A stretch of 64,000 bases of DNA from Bradyrhizobium sp. Ash2021 (GCF_031202265.1 NZ_CP100604.1:8724501-8788500), one strand, 5' to 3'; counted from the stretch's first letter, positions 25,497 to 35,424 are shown. A program made the numbers and translations. The notes: generated from the letters alone by a model not told the origin.

Positions 25497-28400
25497 TTAA
25501 TGCGCCTCGTCCCAATTGTTCGCCGCCCTTGCATCGACCTGCAGCGGCAGCGACAGCAGCACCGCCGGGAACGGCGCGTCCTGCATGACGTGCTGCACGA
25601 CCGGCAGCGTCGCCGCCACCTCATCGTCGGGCACTTCGAAAATCAATTCGTCGTGCACCTGCAGCAGCATCTGCGCCGAGAGTTTCTTCTCCGCGAGCGC
25701 ATCCTCCATCCGGATCATGGCGCGGCGGATGATGTCGGCGGCCGAGCCCTGCAGCCGCGCGTTGATGGCGGCGCGTTCGTTGAAGGCTCGAACCGAGCCA
25801 TTGCTTGCCTTGATGTCGGGATAGTAGCACTTCCGTCCGAACAGCGTGGCGACATAGCCGTGTCTGCGGCAGAACTCCTTGGTCTCATCCATGTAGGCGC
25901 GGATGCCCGGAAAACGCTCAAAGTATTTCTTGATGTAGGCGGAGGCTTCCTCGCGGGCGATGCCGAGCTGATTGGCAAGGCCGAACGCCGAGATGCCGTA
26001 GATGATGCCGAAATTGATCGCCTTGGCACGCCGGCGCACTTCGCTCGGCATGTCCTTGATCGGCACGCCGAACATTTCAGACGCCGTCATGGCGTGAATG
26101 TCGAGCCCGTCGCGGAACGCCTGCTTCAGCACGGGGATGTCGGCGATCTCCGCCAGCAGCCGCAGTTCGATCTGCGAATAGTCGGCCGATACCAGCTTGT
26201 GACCGGGCGTGGCGATGAAGGCGCGGCGGATTTTTCGGCCGTCCTCGGTACGCACCGGGATGTTCTGCAGGTTCGGCTCGTTCGATGACAGCCGCCCGGT
26301 GGTGGTCGCCGCCAGCGCGTAGGTGGTGTGGACGCGATGGGTCTGCGGATGAACATAATTCGGCAGCGCGTCGGTATAGGTCGATTTCAGCTTTGAGACC
26401 TGCCGCCACTCGAGGATCTTTTTCGCGAACTCATGCCCCTGCTCGGCGAGTTCATCGAGGATCTGCGCCGAGGTCGACCAGGCACCGGTTTTGGTCTTGG
26501 TGCCGCCGGTTATTCCCATCTTGCCGAACAGGATGTCGCCGATCTGCTTGGGGCTGCCGACATTGATCGGCTCGCCCGCCAACTCCTGGAGCTCGGCCTC
26601 GACCCGCGCGGCGGTCTGGGCGAAATCGCCCGACAGCCGCGACAGCACCTGGCGGTCGATCGAGATGCCGCGCCGCTCCATCCTCGCCAGCACAGAGACC
26701 AGCGGCCGTTCCAGCGTCTCATAGACCACGTTCATGCGCTCGGCGACGAGGCGCGGTTTCAAGACGCGCCATAGCCTCAAGATCACATCGGCGCTTTCGG
26801 CCGAGTATTCGCCGGCCCTGTCGATCGCGACCTGATCGAACGAAAGCTTGTTCTTGCCGCTGCCGGTAAGATCGCCGTAATTGACGACGGCATGGCCGAG
26901 CCAACGCTCGGCCAGCGCCTCCAGCCCGTGCGCGTTGCGGCCGGCATCCAGCGCATAGGACATCAATTGCGCATCGTCCTGGTTGCGCAGCGTGATGCCG
27001 TGCTGTGCCAGCATCACGGCGTTGAACTTGATGTTGAAACCGATCTTGAGAATGCCGGCCGATTCCAGCAGCGGCTTCAGCGCCGCCAGCGCGTCGGCGG
27101 CCTTGATCTGGTCCGACGCGAGGCCGGCATCGAACAGGCCGGCGCCGCCGCCGGACTGCTTGTGGCCGAGCGGAATGTAGGCGGCATCGTTCGGCGCCAG
27201 CGCCAGCGCAATCCCCGATATCTCCGCCTGCATCGGGTCGATCGAGTCGGACATCGCCTCGATGACGAAGTGGCCGACGTCGTGCACGCGCGCCAGCCAG
27301 GCCTGGAGCTGATCGAGGCTGCGGATGGTCTGATACTTCTTGCGATCGACCGGGATTTTCCGGATCGCTTCCTCGCGCGCGGCGGCGAGCGAGATCGGGG
27401 TGCCCTTCAGGCTGGCGGCCTTGTCCTCCTTGCCGCCGGTCTTCGCAGGCGGCGCGGCGGGGCTGGCAAAGAGATCGCCGGTGGTGCCGGCCGATGTTGG
27501 CTTCGCCGGTGCGGCAGCGGACGCGCCTTTCGCGCCGGCGCCGCTCTTGTTCCCTGCATCCGCCTCGATGTCCGCAGGATCGATCTGCGAATAGTCGGCG
27601 ACGCGCCGGGTCAGGGTGGAGAATTCCATCGCTTTCAAGAACGCGATCAGCTTGCGTGCGTCGGGCTCACGCACGGCGAGCTCGTCGAGCGGGACGTCCA
27701 GCTTGACCTTGTCGTCGAGCAGCACCAGTTGCCGCGAGATCCGCGCCTTCTCGGCGTTCTCGATCAACGCCTCGCGCCGCTTCGGCTGCTTGATCTCGCC
27801 GGCCCGCAAGAGCAGCGTTTCAAGGTCGCCATATTCGACGATCAGTTGCGCGGCGGTCTTGATACCGATGCCGGGCACGCCCGGCACGTTGTCGGTGGAA
27901 TCGCCGGCCAGCGCCTGCACCTCGACCACTTTCTCGGGCGGCACGCCGAATTTCTCGATCACCTCTGATATACCGATGCGGCGATCCTTCATGGTGTCGT
28001 ACATGGTCACCTTGTCGGTGACGAGCTGCATCAAATCCTTGTCGGAAGAGACGATGGTCGCGATCGCGCCGCGCTCGCCGGCCAGCCGCGCATACGTCGC
28101 GATCAGGTCGTCGGCCTCAAAGCCTCCCTGTTCCAGGCAGGGCAGGTCGAAGGCGCGCACCGCCTCGCGGATCAGCGCAAATTGCGGGATCAGATCGTCC
28201 GGCGCCGGCGGCCGGTGCGCCTTGTAGTCGGGGTACAGCTTGTTGCGGAAGGTGACTTCGGACTTGTCGAACACGATGGCGAGGTGCGTCGGCCGGTTAT
28301 CCTCAGGCATATCGCGCAGCAGCTTCCACAGCATGTTGCAGAAACCCAGCACGGCATTGACCTGCAGCCCGTCGGATTTGCGGTTCAGCGGCGGCAGCGC

Positions 28401-28514
28401 GTGATAGGCGCGGAAAATGTAGGAGGAACCGTCGACCAGAAAGACATGGTCGCCCTTGGCTGGAGCTTTGGCGGCAACGGGTTTGGTGGCGGTTTTGGGG
28501 GCTGTTTTCGGCAT
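25497..28514 (-). CDS. polA: DNA polymerase I
   Basis: A 1005-residue protein. The 5' nuclease/FEN domain is about 20-320 (EADDLIATYA, SSDKDLMQLV, GDSTDNVPGVPGIG). A Pro/Ala-rich linker runs about 330-385, then the 3'-5' exonuclease-like domain about 400-595. The family A polymerase is about 620-1005, with SADYSQIELRLLAEI, RRRAKAINFGIIYG and QVHDELIFEVP. The exonuclease site looks dead: the E. coli D355/E357 positions read Glu and Met, D424 reads Asn (GFNIKFN) and D501 reads Ser (YSAESAD). Polymerase and 5' nuclease sites appear intact. It fills gaps and processes RNA primers. Confidence 0.97.
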   Translation of the reverse strand: MPKTAPKTATKPVAAKAPAKGDHVFLVDGSSYIFRAYHALPPLNRKSDGLQVNAVLGFCNMLWKLLRDMPEDNRPTHLAIVFDKSEVTFRNKLYPDYKAHRPPAPDDLIPQFALIREAVRAFDLPCLEQGGFEADDLIATYARLAGERGAIATIVSSDKDLMQLVTDKVTMYDTMKDRRIGISEVIEKFGVPPEKVVEVQALAGDSTDNVPGVPGIGIKTAAQLIVEYGDLETLLLRAGEIKQPKRREALIENAEKARISRQLVLLDDKVKLDVPLDELAVREPDARKLIAFLKAMEFSTLTRRVADYSQIDPADIEADAGNKSGAGAKGASAAAPAKPTSAGTTGDLFASPAAPPAKTGGKEDKAASLKGTPISLAAAREEAIRKIPVDRKKYQTIRSLDQLQAWLARVHDVGHFVIEAMSDSIDPMQAEISGIALALAPNDAAYIPLGHKQSGGGAGLFDAGLASDQIKAADALAALKPLLESAGILKIGFNIKFNAVMLAQHGITLRNQDDAQLMSYALDAGRNAHGLEALAERWLGHAVVNYGDLTGSGKNKLSFDQVAIDRAGEYSAESADVILRLWRVLKPRLVAERMNVVYETLERPLVSVLARMERRGISIDRQVLSRLSGDFAQTAARVEAELQELAGEPINVGSPKQIGDILFGKMGITGGTKTKTGAWSTSAQILDELAEQGHEFAKKILEWRQVSKLKSTYTDALPNYVHPQTHRVHTTYALAATTTGRLSSNEPNLQNIPVRTEDGRKIRRAFIATPGHKLVSADYSQIELRLLAEIADIPVLKQAFRDGLDIHAMTASEMFGVPIKDMPSEVRRRAKAINFGIIYGISAFGLANQLGIAREEASAYIKKYFERFPGIRAYMDETKEFCRRHGYVATLFGRKCYYPDIKASNGSVRAFNERAAINARLQGSAADIIRRAMIRMEDALAEKKLSAQMLLQVHDELIFEVPDDEVAATLPVVQHVMQDAPFPAVLLSLPLQVDARAANNWDEAH

Positions 28515-28599
28515 GGCCGAAATTTAGGGATTTTTGCGCGGATTGACAGCCTTGGGGCAGAAAGGTGCACCAGTTTTTCGTCATGGCCGGGCTTGACCC

Positions 28600-29868
28600 A
28601 CGGCTGTCCGGTTTAATTTTAGCATAGGCTGAGGCTCAACTGTCGCTGATCTTTGATGATCGGAGGCGGTGGAAGGAGCAGCCTGTTGATCGGTCGTCTG
28701 TGCATAAGGTTTACGCGCACCAGACGGGTGAAGGTGAGCAGGCTGTGAACGGCTCGCTGGGCGGTGTGTGCCAGGCGCAGCAGTAGGAAGGCGATCAGAG
28801 CCACTGCGATCTGAATGCGCACGGCATTTTCGGAGCGTCCAATGAACTGCTTGATTTTGAGGGTCTGCTTGACCCAACGAAAGAACAGCTCAATCTGCCA
28901 ACGGCGTTTATAGAGATCGGCGATATCGGTTGCCGGTAGATCGAGGTCATTGGTGAGGATGCGCAGGATCCTTCCGGTGTCGATGCGCACGCGGATCTCG
29001 CGGACGGGATCCTGGAACGGGTTTTGACGGTTGCGTGCCATACGTTGCGGCAGATGGCCGATGCGATCAGAAAGAATATTTGAGCCTGCCGCGACTGCAT
29101 TCTTGTGGACCACGTGAAGCTTGGTGTTGCTCTTGAGCCGGGTCACGATCCGGCAGTCCGCGGCGTGGAGTTTGGCCCACCAGGAGTAGTCATAATAGCC
29201 GAGGTCGAACACGTAGGTGGCCCCGGCCTCGATCGGCATGTCCTTGGCGGCAGTGATGTCATTGATGTTGGCCGGCGTGACAGCGGCATAGATCGGGCAA
29301 ACGGCGTCGGGGTCATAGACGATGTGCATCTTGGCGCCGCAGACACCTGCCGAGAACCTCGCCCAGTCCTTGCTCAGCGCGCTCAGACGAAGGCTGCTCG
29401 AATCGATCAGGTGCACCGCTTCGCCGGTCTTGCGCTTGAGCCCACGCGTGAGCTGCCCGACCAAATGCGCGAACAGGCCGCTGAACACCTGCCAGGGCCG
29501 CTGTGCGTTGGCATCCGCAAGCGTCGAGCGCGACACCTCATCGCTGCCCAAATGGTAGAGCCTGGTGGCGTGGCTCTGCAGACCGGCCTCGATCTCTCGC
29601 AGGCTCTGCGCCCCCGACAATTGTGCGTACATCAGCGCAATTAATTGGCTCTTCGTCGTCAGGGTGCGAACATGCTTGTCGGCCCCGTGCTCATCCACAA
29701 GCTGATCAAAGCGATGCCACGGAACCTGCTTCAATACGCTGTGGAATACACTATTGTGATGCTGCATGGCTTGATCCTTCTCCGTGTCCCAAAACGTCGC
29801 CAAACGCTTGGAACACAGAAGAATCAATGCCATGCGCCATGTCCACCAAAATTAAACCGGACAGCCGT
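28600..29868 (-). mobile_element. IS4 family insertion sequence
   Basis: A 1269-base element with 21-bp perfect inverted repeats beginning ACGGCTGTCCGGTTTAATTT. It is flanked by an 11-bp target duplication GGGCTTGACCC (28589-28599 and 29869-29879). Intact ends, perfect duplication and an intact transposase point to a recent insertion. Confidence 0.92.
28619..29767 (-). CDS. IS4 family transposase
   Basis: A 382-residue protein starting MQHHNSVFHSVLKQVPWHRF with a DUF4372-type N-terminus, then the DDE domain: Asp in VHLIDSSSLRL, Asp in YVFDLGYYDYSWW, and the YREK-like segment ADLYKRRWQIELFFRWVKQ with the catalytic Glu. The stop codon lies within the left inverted repeat. All catalytic residues are present. 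Confidence 0.93.
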   Translation of the reverse strand: MQHHNSVFHSVLKQVPWHRFDQLVDEHGADKHVRTLTTKSQLIALMYAQLSGAQSLREIEAGLQSHATRLYHLGSDEVSRSTLADANAQRPWQVFSGLFAHLVGQLTRGLKRKTGEAVHLIDSSSLRLSALSKDWARFSAGVCGAKMHIVYDPDAVCPIYAAVTPANINDITAAKDMPIEAGATYVFDLGYYDYSWWAKLHAADCRIVTRLKSNTKLHVVHKNAVAAGSNILSDRIGHLPQRMARNRQNPFQDPVREIRVRIDTGRILRILTNDLDLPATDIADLYKRRWQIELFFRWVKQTLKIKQFIGRSENAVRIQIAVALIAFLLLRLAHTAQRAVHSLLTFTRLVRVNLMHRRPINRLLLPPPPIIKDQRQLSLSLC

Positions 29869-29971
29869 GGGCTTGACCCGGCCATCCACGTCTAGCCAGT
29901 TGTTGCGCAGCCAGGACGTGGATGGCCGGCGCAAGGCCGGGCATGACGGCAAGAGCGTTGAAATGCCGCGG

Positions 29972-31039
29972 CTACTCCGCCGCCTGCAATACCGGCGCGG
30001 CCTTCTTCGGCGCGATCCAGAACGCCGCGGGGCGTTCGAACAGGAAGTTGGCATGCAGCGCCAGTGCGATCCGCCAGATCACGAGCGACGCGGCGACGCC
30101 GACAACGGTGACGATCAGCGAAACCGTGCCGATGTCGTGGATCAGCCCGCTACGCAGCAGCAAGGTCCGGGTCGCCGCCATCGGCAGAAAGAACGCCAGA
30201 TAGATGACGATGGAATGCTCGCCGCAATAGCGCAGGAAATTCAACCACTGCATGCGCGCCAATAGCGTGCCGGTCACGATGATGGCGCTGGCGCCGGCCA
30301 ATCCAAGCGCGAGCGAAACCAAAGGCCATTCACTGGCGCCAAACTCAACCAGGCTGCCGTTGACGACGGCCCACAGCGCCAGGCCCGCCAGCGCCAGCAC
30401 GGGACGGGCCCGCGCGCGATCGGACAGCGCGAACACGTAAGGCGCAAACAGATAACCGGAATAGAAATAGACGAAGCGTGCGCAGAATTCGTCGATCACG
30501 GTCCAACCGGTCACGACATGCGCCATCTCCAGCGCGGCGGCCAGGGCCAGAATCGCGAGCGGTGGCGTCTTGCGTGTCAGTTTTGTGACGGCGAAAAAGA
30601 TCGGCAGCAGATAAATGAACCACAGGGTGCCGAACGGCTCGATGAAGGATTCCAGATAAAGCAATCCAACATGGCTCCAGCCGGCCTCGGCGGCCAGCGA
30701 CGGCGCCTTGAAACCGAACTGGATCGTCACCCACAGCACGTAGAAATAGGCGAAATGCACGACCTTGCGGTCGAGATAGGTGCGCCAGTCGCGGCCGATC
30801 ACGACCGACAGGAAAAGCCCGGAAATCAGGAAGAAATCCGGCATCCGGAACGGTTTGGCGAACATCACGACGAGGTGCATGAAGCCGGTCTGGTCGGCAG
30901 CCTTTTCCACGCCCAGCACCGAATGCATCATCACCACCATGACGATGCAGATGCCCTTGGCATAGTCGACCCAATCGACGCGTCCGCCCGCGGGAAATGC
31001 GGAACGCCCTGTCGACGCGGATGTGCCGTTAGATGTCAT
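29972..31039 (-). CDS. Acyltransferase family 3 membrane protein
   Basis: A 355-residue protein with about ten hydrophobic helices. It begins with the Acyl_transf_3 signature RVDWVDYAKGICIVMVVMMH (catalytic His), then MPDFFLISGLFL and FGTLWFIYLLPIFF. It transfers acyl groups, often acetyl, to sugars or other envelope molecules. The frame is open further upstream on the minus strand, but that part is antisense to ugd; the ATG before TSNGTSASTG was chosen. ugd, divergent from it, makes UDP-glucuronate, so both may serve polysaccharide synthesis. Confidence 0.85.
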   Translation of the reverse strand: MTSNGTSASTGRSAFPAGGRVDWVDYAKGICIVMVVMMHSVLGVEKAADQTGFMHLVVMFAKPFRMPDFFLISGLFLSVVIGRDWRTYLDRKVVHFAYFYVLWVTIQFGFKAPSLAAEAGWSHVGLLYLESFIEPFGTLWFIYLLPIFFAVTKLTRKTPPLAILALAAALEMAHVVTGWTVIDEFCARFVYFYSGYLFAPYVFALSDRARARPVLALAGLALWAVVNGSLVEFGASEWPLVSLALGLAGASAIIVTGTLLARMQWLNFLRYCGEHSIVIYLAFFLPMAATRTLLLRSGLIHDIGTVSLIVTVVGVAASLVIWRIALALHANFLFERPAAFWIAPKKAAPVLQAAE

Positions 31040-31216
31040 TGTTGTCCTGTTTCGGCGTGTCGGCGGCGCATCATCGGCCGGATCGGTTTCTTTCCCCTTT
31101 ATCTTACAAATGGCATGCCGCTTTCCGGCGCTTTTTACGGTTTCCCCTTTGCCGCCAAATGTTTTAAGAGGCGCACAAGTTCGAAAAACCGTTAACCATA
31201 GAGAGCGGGTTATTCC

Positions 31217-32536
31217 ATGCGCATTGCCATGATTGGCACGGGCTATGTGGGGCTGGTGTCCGGAGCCTGCTTTGCGGATTTCGGCCACCAGGTCACCTGC
31301 GTCGACAAGGATGCTGGCAAGATCGCCGCACTTCACCGCGGCGAAATCCCGATTTTCGAGCCCGGCCTGGACGCGCTGGTGGCGTCCAACGTGAAAGCCA
31401 GGCGGCTCGATTTCACCACCGATCTGGCCGCCCCGGTCGCCGAGGCCGACGCGGTGTTCATCGCGGTCGGCACGCCGTCGCGGCGCGGCGACGGCCATGC
31501 CGACCTCACCTACGTCTACAGCGCCGCGCGCGAGATCGCAGCCGTGCTTAGGGGATTTACCGTCGTCGTCACCAAATCGACCGTGCCGGTCGGCACCGGC
31601 GACGAAGTCGAGCGCCTGATCCGCGAAGCCAATCCATCCGCCGACGTGGTGATCGCCTCCAATCCGGAGTTTTTGCGCGAGGGTGCGGCGATCCGCGACT
31701 TCAAATTCCCCGACCGTATCGTGGTCGGCACCTCGGACGAGCGCGGGCGAAAAGTGCTCGGTGATGTCTACCGGCCGCTGTCGCTCAATCAGGCGCCGTT
31801 GATGTTCACGGCGCGGCGCACCGCGGAGCTGATCAAATACGCCGCGAATGCGTTCCTCGCCACCAAGATCACCTTCATCAACGAGATCGCCGATCTCGCC
31901 GAAAAAGTCGGCGCCGATGTGCAGGAGGTCGCGCGCGGCATCGGGCTCGACAACCGCATCGGTTCGAAATTCCTGCACGCAGGCCCTGGTTTCGGCGGTT
32001 CCTGCTTTCCGAAGGACACCCGCGCGCTGGTGAAGATCGCGCAGGACCATGACGTGAACTTGCGCATCGTCGAGGCGGTGCTCGGCGTCAACGAAATCCG
32101 CAAGCGCGCGATGGCGCGCAAGGTTTCCAACCTCGCCGGCGGCAGCCTGCGCGGCAAGACCGTGGCCGTGCTCGGCCTCACCTTCAAGCCCGACACCGAC
32201 GACATGCGCGAGGCGCCGTCGATCCCGCTGGTGACCGGCCTGCTCGACATGGGCGCAAAGGTCCGCGCGCACGATCCGGTCGGCATGGAGCAGGCGCGCA
32301 AGGAATTGCCCGACATCGAATATTGCGACGATCCCTACACTTGCGTGAAGGGTGCCGACGCCATGGTGGTCGTGACCGAGTGGGTGCAGTACCGCACGCT
32401 CGATCTGGAACGCGTCAAGCGCGAGATGGCGCAGCCGGTTGTGGTCGATTTGCGCAACGTCTATCGGCCCGAGGAGATGGCGGCGCTCGGGTTTACCTAT
32501 GAGAGCATCGGGCGGGCGGCTGAGCCGGTGGTGTGA
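31217..32536 (+). CDS. ugd: UDP-glucose 6-dehydrogenase
   Basis: A 439-residue protein of normal length. The NAD-binding motif is MIGTGYVGLVSG (5-16), the catalytic Cys lies in GFGGSCFPKD (about residue 260), and the C-terminal domain has GLTFKPDTDDMREAPS. It oxidises UDP-glucose to UDP-glucuronate for surface polysaccharides. Start ATG after AGAGCGGGTTATTCC. Confidence 0.96.
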   Translation: MRIAMIGTGYVGLVSGACFADFGHQVTCVDKDAGKIAALHRGEIPIFEPGLDALVASNVKARRLDFTTDLAAPVAEADAVFIAVGTPSRRGDGHADLTYVYSAAREIAAVLRGFTVVVTKSTVPVGTGDEVERLIREANPSADVVIASNPEFLREGAAIRDFKFPDRIVVGTSDERGRKVLGDVYRPLSLNQAPLMFTARRTAELIKYAANAFLATKITFINEIADLAEKVGADVQEVARGIGLDNRIGSKFLHAGPGFGGSCFPKDTRALVKIAQDHDVNLRIVEAVLGVNEIRKRAMARKVSNLAGGSLRGKTVAVLGLTFKPDTDDMREAPSIPLVTGLLDMGAKVRAHDPVGMEQARKELPDIEYCDDPYTCVKGADAMVVVTEWVQYRTLDLERVKREMAQPVVVDLRNVYRPEEMAALGFTYESIGRAAEPVV

Positions 32537-32545
32537 TACTTTCTT

Positions 32546-32664
32546 ACCTCGCCCCGCTTGCGGGGAGAGGTCGGCCCATAGCGCCGGGTGAGGGGGACTC
32601 TCAGCGAGCGAGTATGCGGAGACTCCCCCTCACCCTAACCCTCTCCCCGCAAGCGGGGCGAGGG
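32546..32664. repeat. Palindromic intergenic repeat, family C copy 2
   Basis: Arms CCTCGCCCCGCTTGCGGGGA and CTCCCCGCAAGCGGGGCGAG surround GGGTGAGGGGGACTC and GACTCCCCCTCACCC, so two nested dyads are present. It lies between ugd and hrpB, just before the hrpB start. Confidence 0.85.
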
Positions 32665-32691
32665 AACGACATCGGTGACACCGGATAAACC

Positions 32692-35166
32692 TTGCCCCGC
32701 AGCTTCGACACCCCCCTCCCGATTGACGCGGTGCTCGACGAACTCGCGCGCACGCTGACGGCCAACAACGCCGCCGTGCTGGTGGCGCCGCCGGGGGCCG
32801 GCAAGACCACGCGGGTGCCGCTGGCGCTGCTCGATGCGCCCTGGCTGAACGGCAAGAAGATCATCATGCTGGAGCCGCGGCGGATCGCGGCCCGCGCCAG
32901 CGCCGACCGGATGGCCAAGACGCTGGGCGAGCGCGCCGGCGAGACCGTCGGCTACCGCGTCCGCTTCGGTTCAAAAATATCGCGGGCGACGCGGATCGAA
33001 GTCGTCACCGAGGGCATCTTCTCGCGCCAGATTCTCGACGATCCCGAATTGAACGGCGTCGCCGCGGTGCTGTTCGACGAATTTCACGAGCGTTCACTCG
33101 ATGCCGATCTCGGCCTGGCGCTGGGGCGCGACGCGCAGACCGGTTTGCGCGAGGATCTTCGCATCCTCGTGATGTCGGCAACCCTCGACGGCGCGCGGGT
33201 CGCAAAATTGCTTGGCGACGCGCCCGTGATTGCCAGCGAAGGCCGCGCCTTTCCGGTCGAGACGCGCTATCTCGGCCGCAAACCCGATGCGCCGCTGGAG
33301 CGGCAGATGGCGGATGCGATCGCGACCGCGCTGCGCGCCGATCCTGGCTCGGTGCTCGCCTTCCTGCCGGGCGCTGCCGAAATCCGCCGCACGCAGAATT
33401 TTCTTGGCGAACGCATTCACGACGCCTCCATCGAGATCGTGCCGCTGTTCGGCGCGCTCGATGCCAGCGTGCAGGACCGCGCCATTGCGCCGGCGCCGAA
33501 AGGGTGCCGCAAGGTGGTGCTGGCGACCTCGATCGCCGAGACCTCGCTGACCATCGAAGGCGTCCGCATCGTCGTGGATTCCGGCATGGCGCGGGTACCG
33601 CGCTACGAGCCGGACATTGGGCTGACGCGGCTGGAGACGGTGCGCGCCTCGCGCGCGGCGGTCGACCAGCGCCGCGGCCGCGCCGGCCGCACCGAGCCCG
33701 GCGTGTGCTACCGTCTCTGGGACGAGCCGCAAACCGCCTCGCTCGCGGCCTACACGCAGCCTGAAATCCTCTCGGCCGATCTGTCCTCGCTGGTGCTCGA
33801 TCTCGCGCAATGGGGCGTCAGCGATCCCGCGACGCTTGCATTCCTCGATGCGCCGCCCGCGCCGGCACTGAAGGAAGCCAATAGCCTGCTCGGCGAACTC
33901 GGCGCGCTCGATGCCGACGGCCGGATCACCGAAGAAGGCAAAAGCCTGCGCGCGCTGGCGCTGCCGCCACGGCTGGCGCGGATGATCGTGGATTCGGACC
34001 GGCTGGGGGCAGGGGAGGAAGCCGCTGAAATCGCGGCGATCCTGACCGAACGCGGCCTCGGCGGCGACAGCGTCGATCTCGACGCCCGGCTCGACCAGTT
34101 CCGCCGCGACCGTTCGCAACGCGCTTCCAGCGCCCGCAGCCTGGCGCAGCGCTGGGCCTCGCAGGTGGCGGCTTCGAACTCACCGCAAGCGGCAGGCGAC
34201 CTCTCCACCGGAATCATGCTGGCGCTGGCCTTCCCGGATCGCGTCGCGCGCAACCGTGGCAATGGCAGCTTTGTGCTGGCCAACGGCCGCGGTGCCGCCG
34301 TGGAACAGATCTCCGCGCTGGCGCGCGCGCCCTATATTGCGGTCGCCGAGCTGACGGGCACGGCCGCGCAGGGCCGCATTCTGCTGGCCGCGCCGATCAC
34401 CCAGGAAGAGATCGAATTGCGCTTTGCCGATCAGATCGCAAGCACGGAGGAGATTTCGTTCGATCGGGGCGCGATGGCGCTGCGCGCCCGCCGCAAGCGG
34501 ACCCTGCACGCGATCACGCTGTCGGAAGCGCCGATGGCGCTGTCGCCGACGGCGGAGACCGCGCGCGTTTTCGCCGACGGGCTGATCGCGGCCGGCCTCG
34601 ACAAATTGCCGTGGTCGAAACCCCTCAAGCAATGGCGCGACCGCGTCATGTTCCTGCGCAAGGCGGAAGGCGAAAGCTGGCCGGATTTGTCCGACGCCGC
34701 ACTCGCGGCCGGGCGGGAGACCTGGCTGGTGGCGGCGCTTTACGACAAAACATCGCTGAAGGATTTTTCCGCCGGCGATTTGTCGGACGCGCTGATGAAC
34801 TTGCTGCCCTGGGAATTGCGCGCACGGCTGGAGCGCGAAGCGCCGACGCATTTCGAAGCGCCGACCGGCACCATGCTGGCGATCGACTACGAGGCCGAGC
34901 AGGGCCCGACCATTGCCGTCCGGCTGCAGGAATTGTTTGGGCTCAACACCCATCCTTCGATCGCCAAGGGCGCAGTGCCGCTGGTGCTGGAACTGCTGTC
35001 GCCGGCGCAGCGGCCGGTGCAGGTGACGCGCGATCTGCCGGGCTTTTGGCGCGGCAGCTATGCCGCCGTGCGCTCCGACCTGCGCGGCCGTTATCCCCGG
35101 CATCCCTGGCCGGAAGATCCGGCCAACGCGATGCCGACGCGGCGGGTGAAGCCGCGCGGGACCTGA
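32692..35166 (+). CDS. hrpB: ATP-dependent helicase HrpB
   Basis: An 824-residue DEAH/RHA helicase. Walker A is APPGAGKTTR (about 33-42), DEFH occurs in VLFDEFHERS, motif III is MSATLDG, and motif VI is DQRRGRAGRTEPG. HA2 and the HrpB C-terminal domain (ending about LRGRYPRHPWPEDP) follow. The cellular role in bacteria is not well defined. The start is TTG at 32692, giving MPRSFDTPLPIDAVLDELAR. Confidence 0.93.
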   Translation: MPRSFDTPLPIDAVLDELARTLTANNAAVLVAPPGAGKTTRVPLALLDAPWLNGKKIIMLEPRRIAARASADRMAKTLGERAGETVGYRVRFGSKISRATRIEVVTEGIFSRQILDDPELNGVAAVLFDEFHERSLDADLGLALGRDAQTGLREDLRILVMSATLDGARVAKLLGDAPVIASEGRAFPVETRYLGRKPDAPLERQMADAIATALRADPGSVLAFLPGAAEIRRTQNFLGERIHDASIEIVPLFGALDASVQDRAIAPAPKGCRKVVLATSIAETSLTIEGVRIVVDSGMARVPRYEPDIGLTRLETVRASRAAVDQRRGRAGRTEPGVCYRLWDEPQTASLAAYTQPEILSADLSSLVLDLAQWGVSDPATLAFLDAPPAPALKEANSLLGELGALDADGRITEEGKSLRALALPPRLARMIVDSDRLGAGEEAAEIAAILTERGLGGDSVDLDARLDQFRRDRSQRASSARSLAQRWASQVAASNSPQAAGDLSTGIMLALAFPDRVARNRGNGSFVLANGRGAAVEQISALARAPYIAVAELTGTAAQGRILLAAPITQEEIELRFADQIASTEEISFDRGAMALRARRKRTLHAITLSEAPMALSPTAETARVFADGLIAAGLDKLPWSKPLKQWRDRVMFLRKAEGESWPDLSDAALAAGRETWLVAALYDKTSLKDFSAGDLSDALMNLLPWELRARLEREAPTHFEAPTGTMLAIDYEAEQGPTIAVRLQELFGLNTHPSIAKGAVPLVLELLSPAQRPVQVTRDLPGFWRGSYAAVRSDLRGRYPRHPWPEDPANAMPTRRVKPRGT

Positions 35167-35424
35167 GAGACAAACTCGTCATTGCCGGGCATAGTAGTCT
35201 GCCCTGCGCAGACTAAATAAACTTGTCTGCGCTCCCGGCAATCCATCTCTTGAGAAGGCTCGTCTTTTTGAAGATGGATACGCGGGTCAAGCCCGCGTAT
35301 GACAGCGCCCGTTAACACTTCACTCATCCTTTTCGCCGAAATGGCAGCCTCGACCGGCGTTGTTAGTCGCCGGTTGCCAGCCGGCGTGGTGATATCGGCG
35401 GCTGTATGAACCGAGTGTGGCGTC

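Larger units (their letters stand above)
28579..29949. repeat. Palindromic repeat family H, split by the IS4 element
   Basis: The left remnant (28579-28599) reads CGTCATGGCCGGGCTTGACC. The right part (29869-29949) continues GGGCTTGACCCGGCCATCCA and ends GGATGGCCGGCGCAAGGCCG plus GGCATGACGG. Without the IS it would be a hairpin-like unit of about 90 bases between polA and the acyltransferase gene. Confidence 0.75.

Noticed and set aside
31040..32272. Extension of the acyltransferase frame across the divergent ugd gene
   Set aside because: The extension is antisense to a clear ugd and lacks acyltransferase sequence. The ATG at 31039 begins the real protein just before the catalytic His segment.
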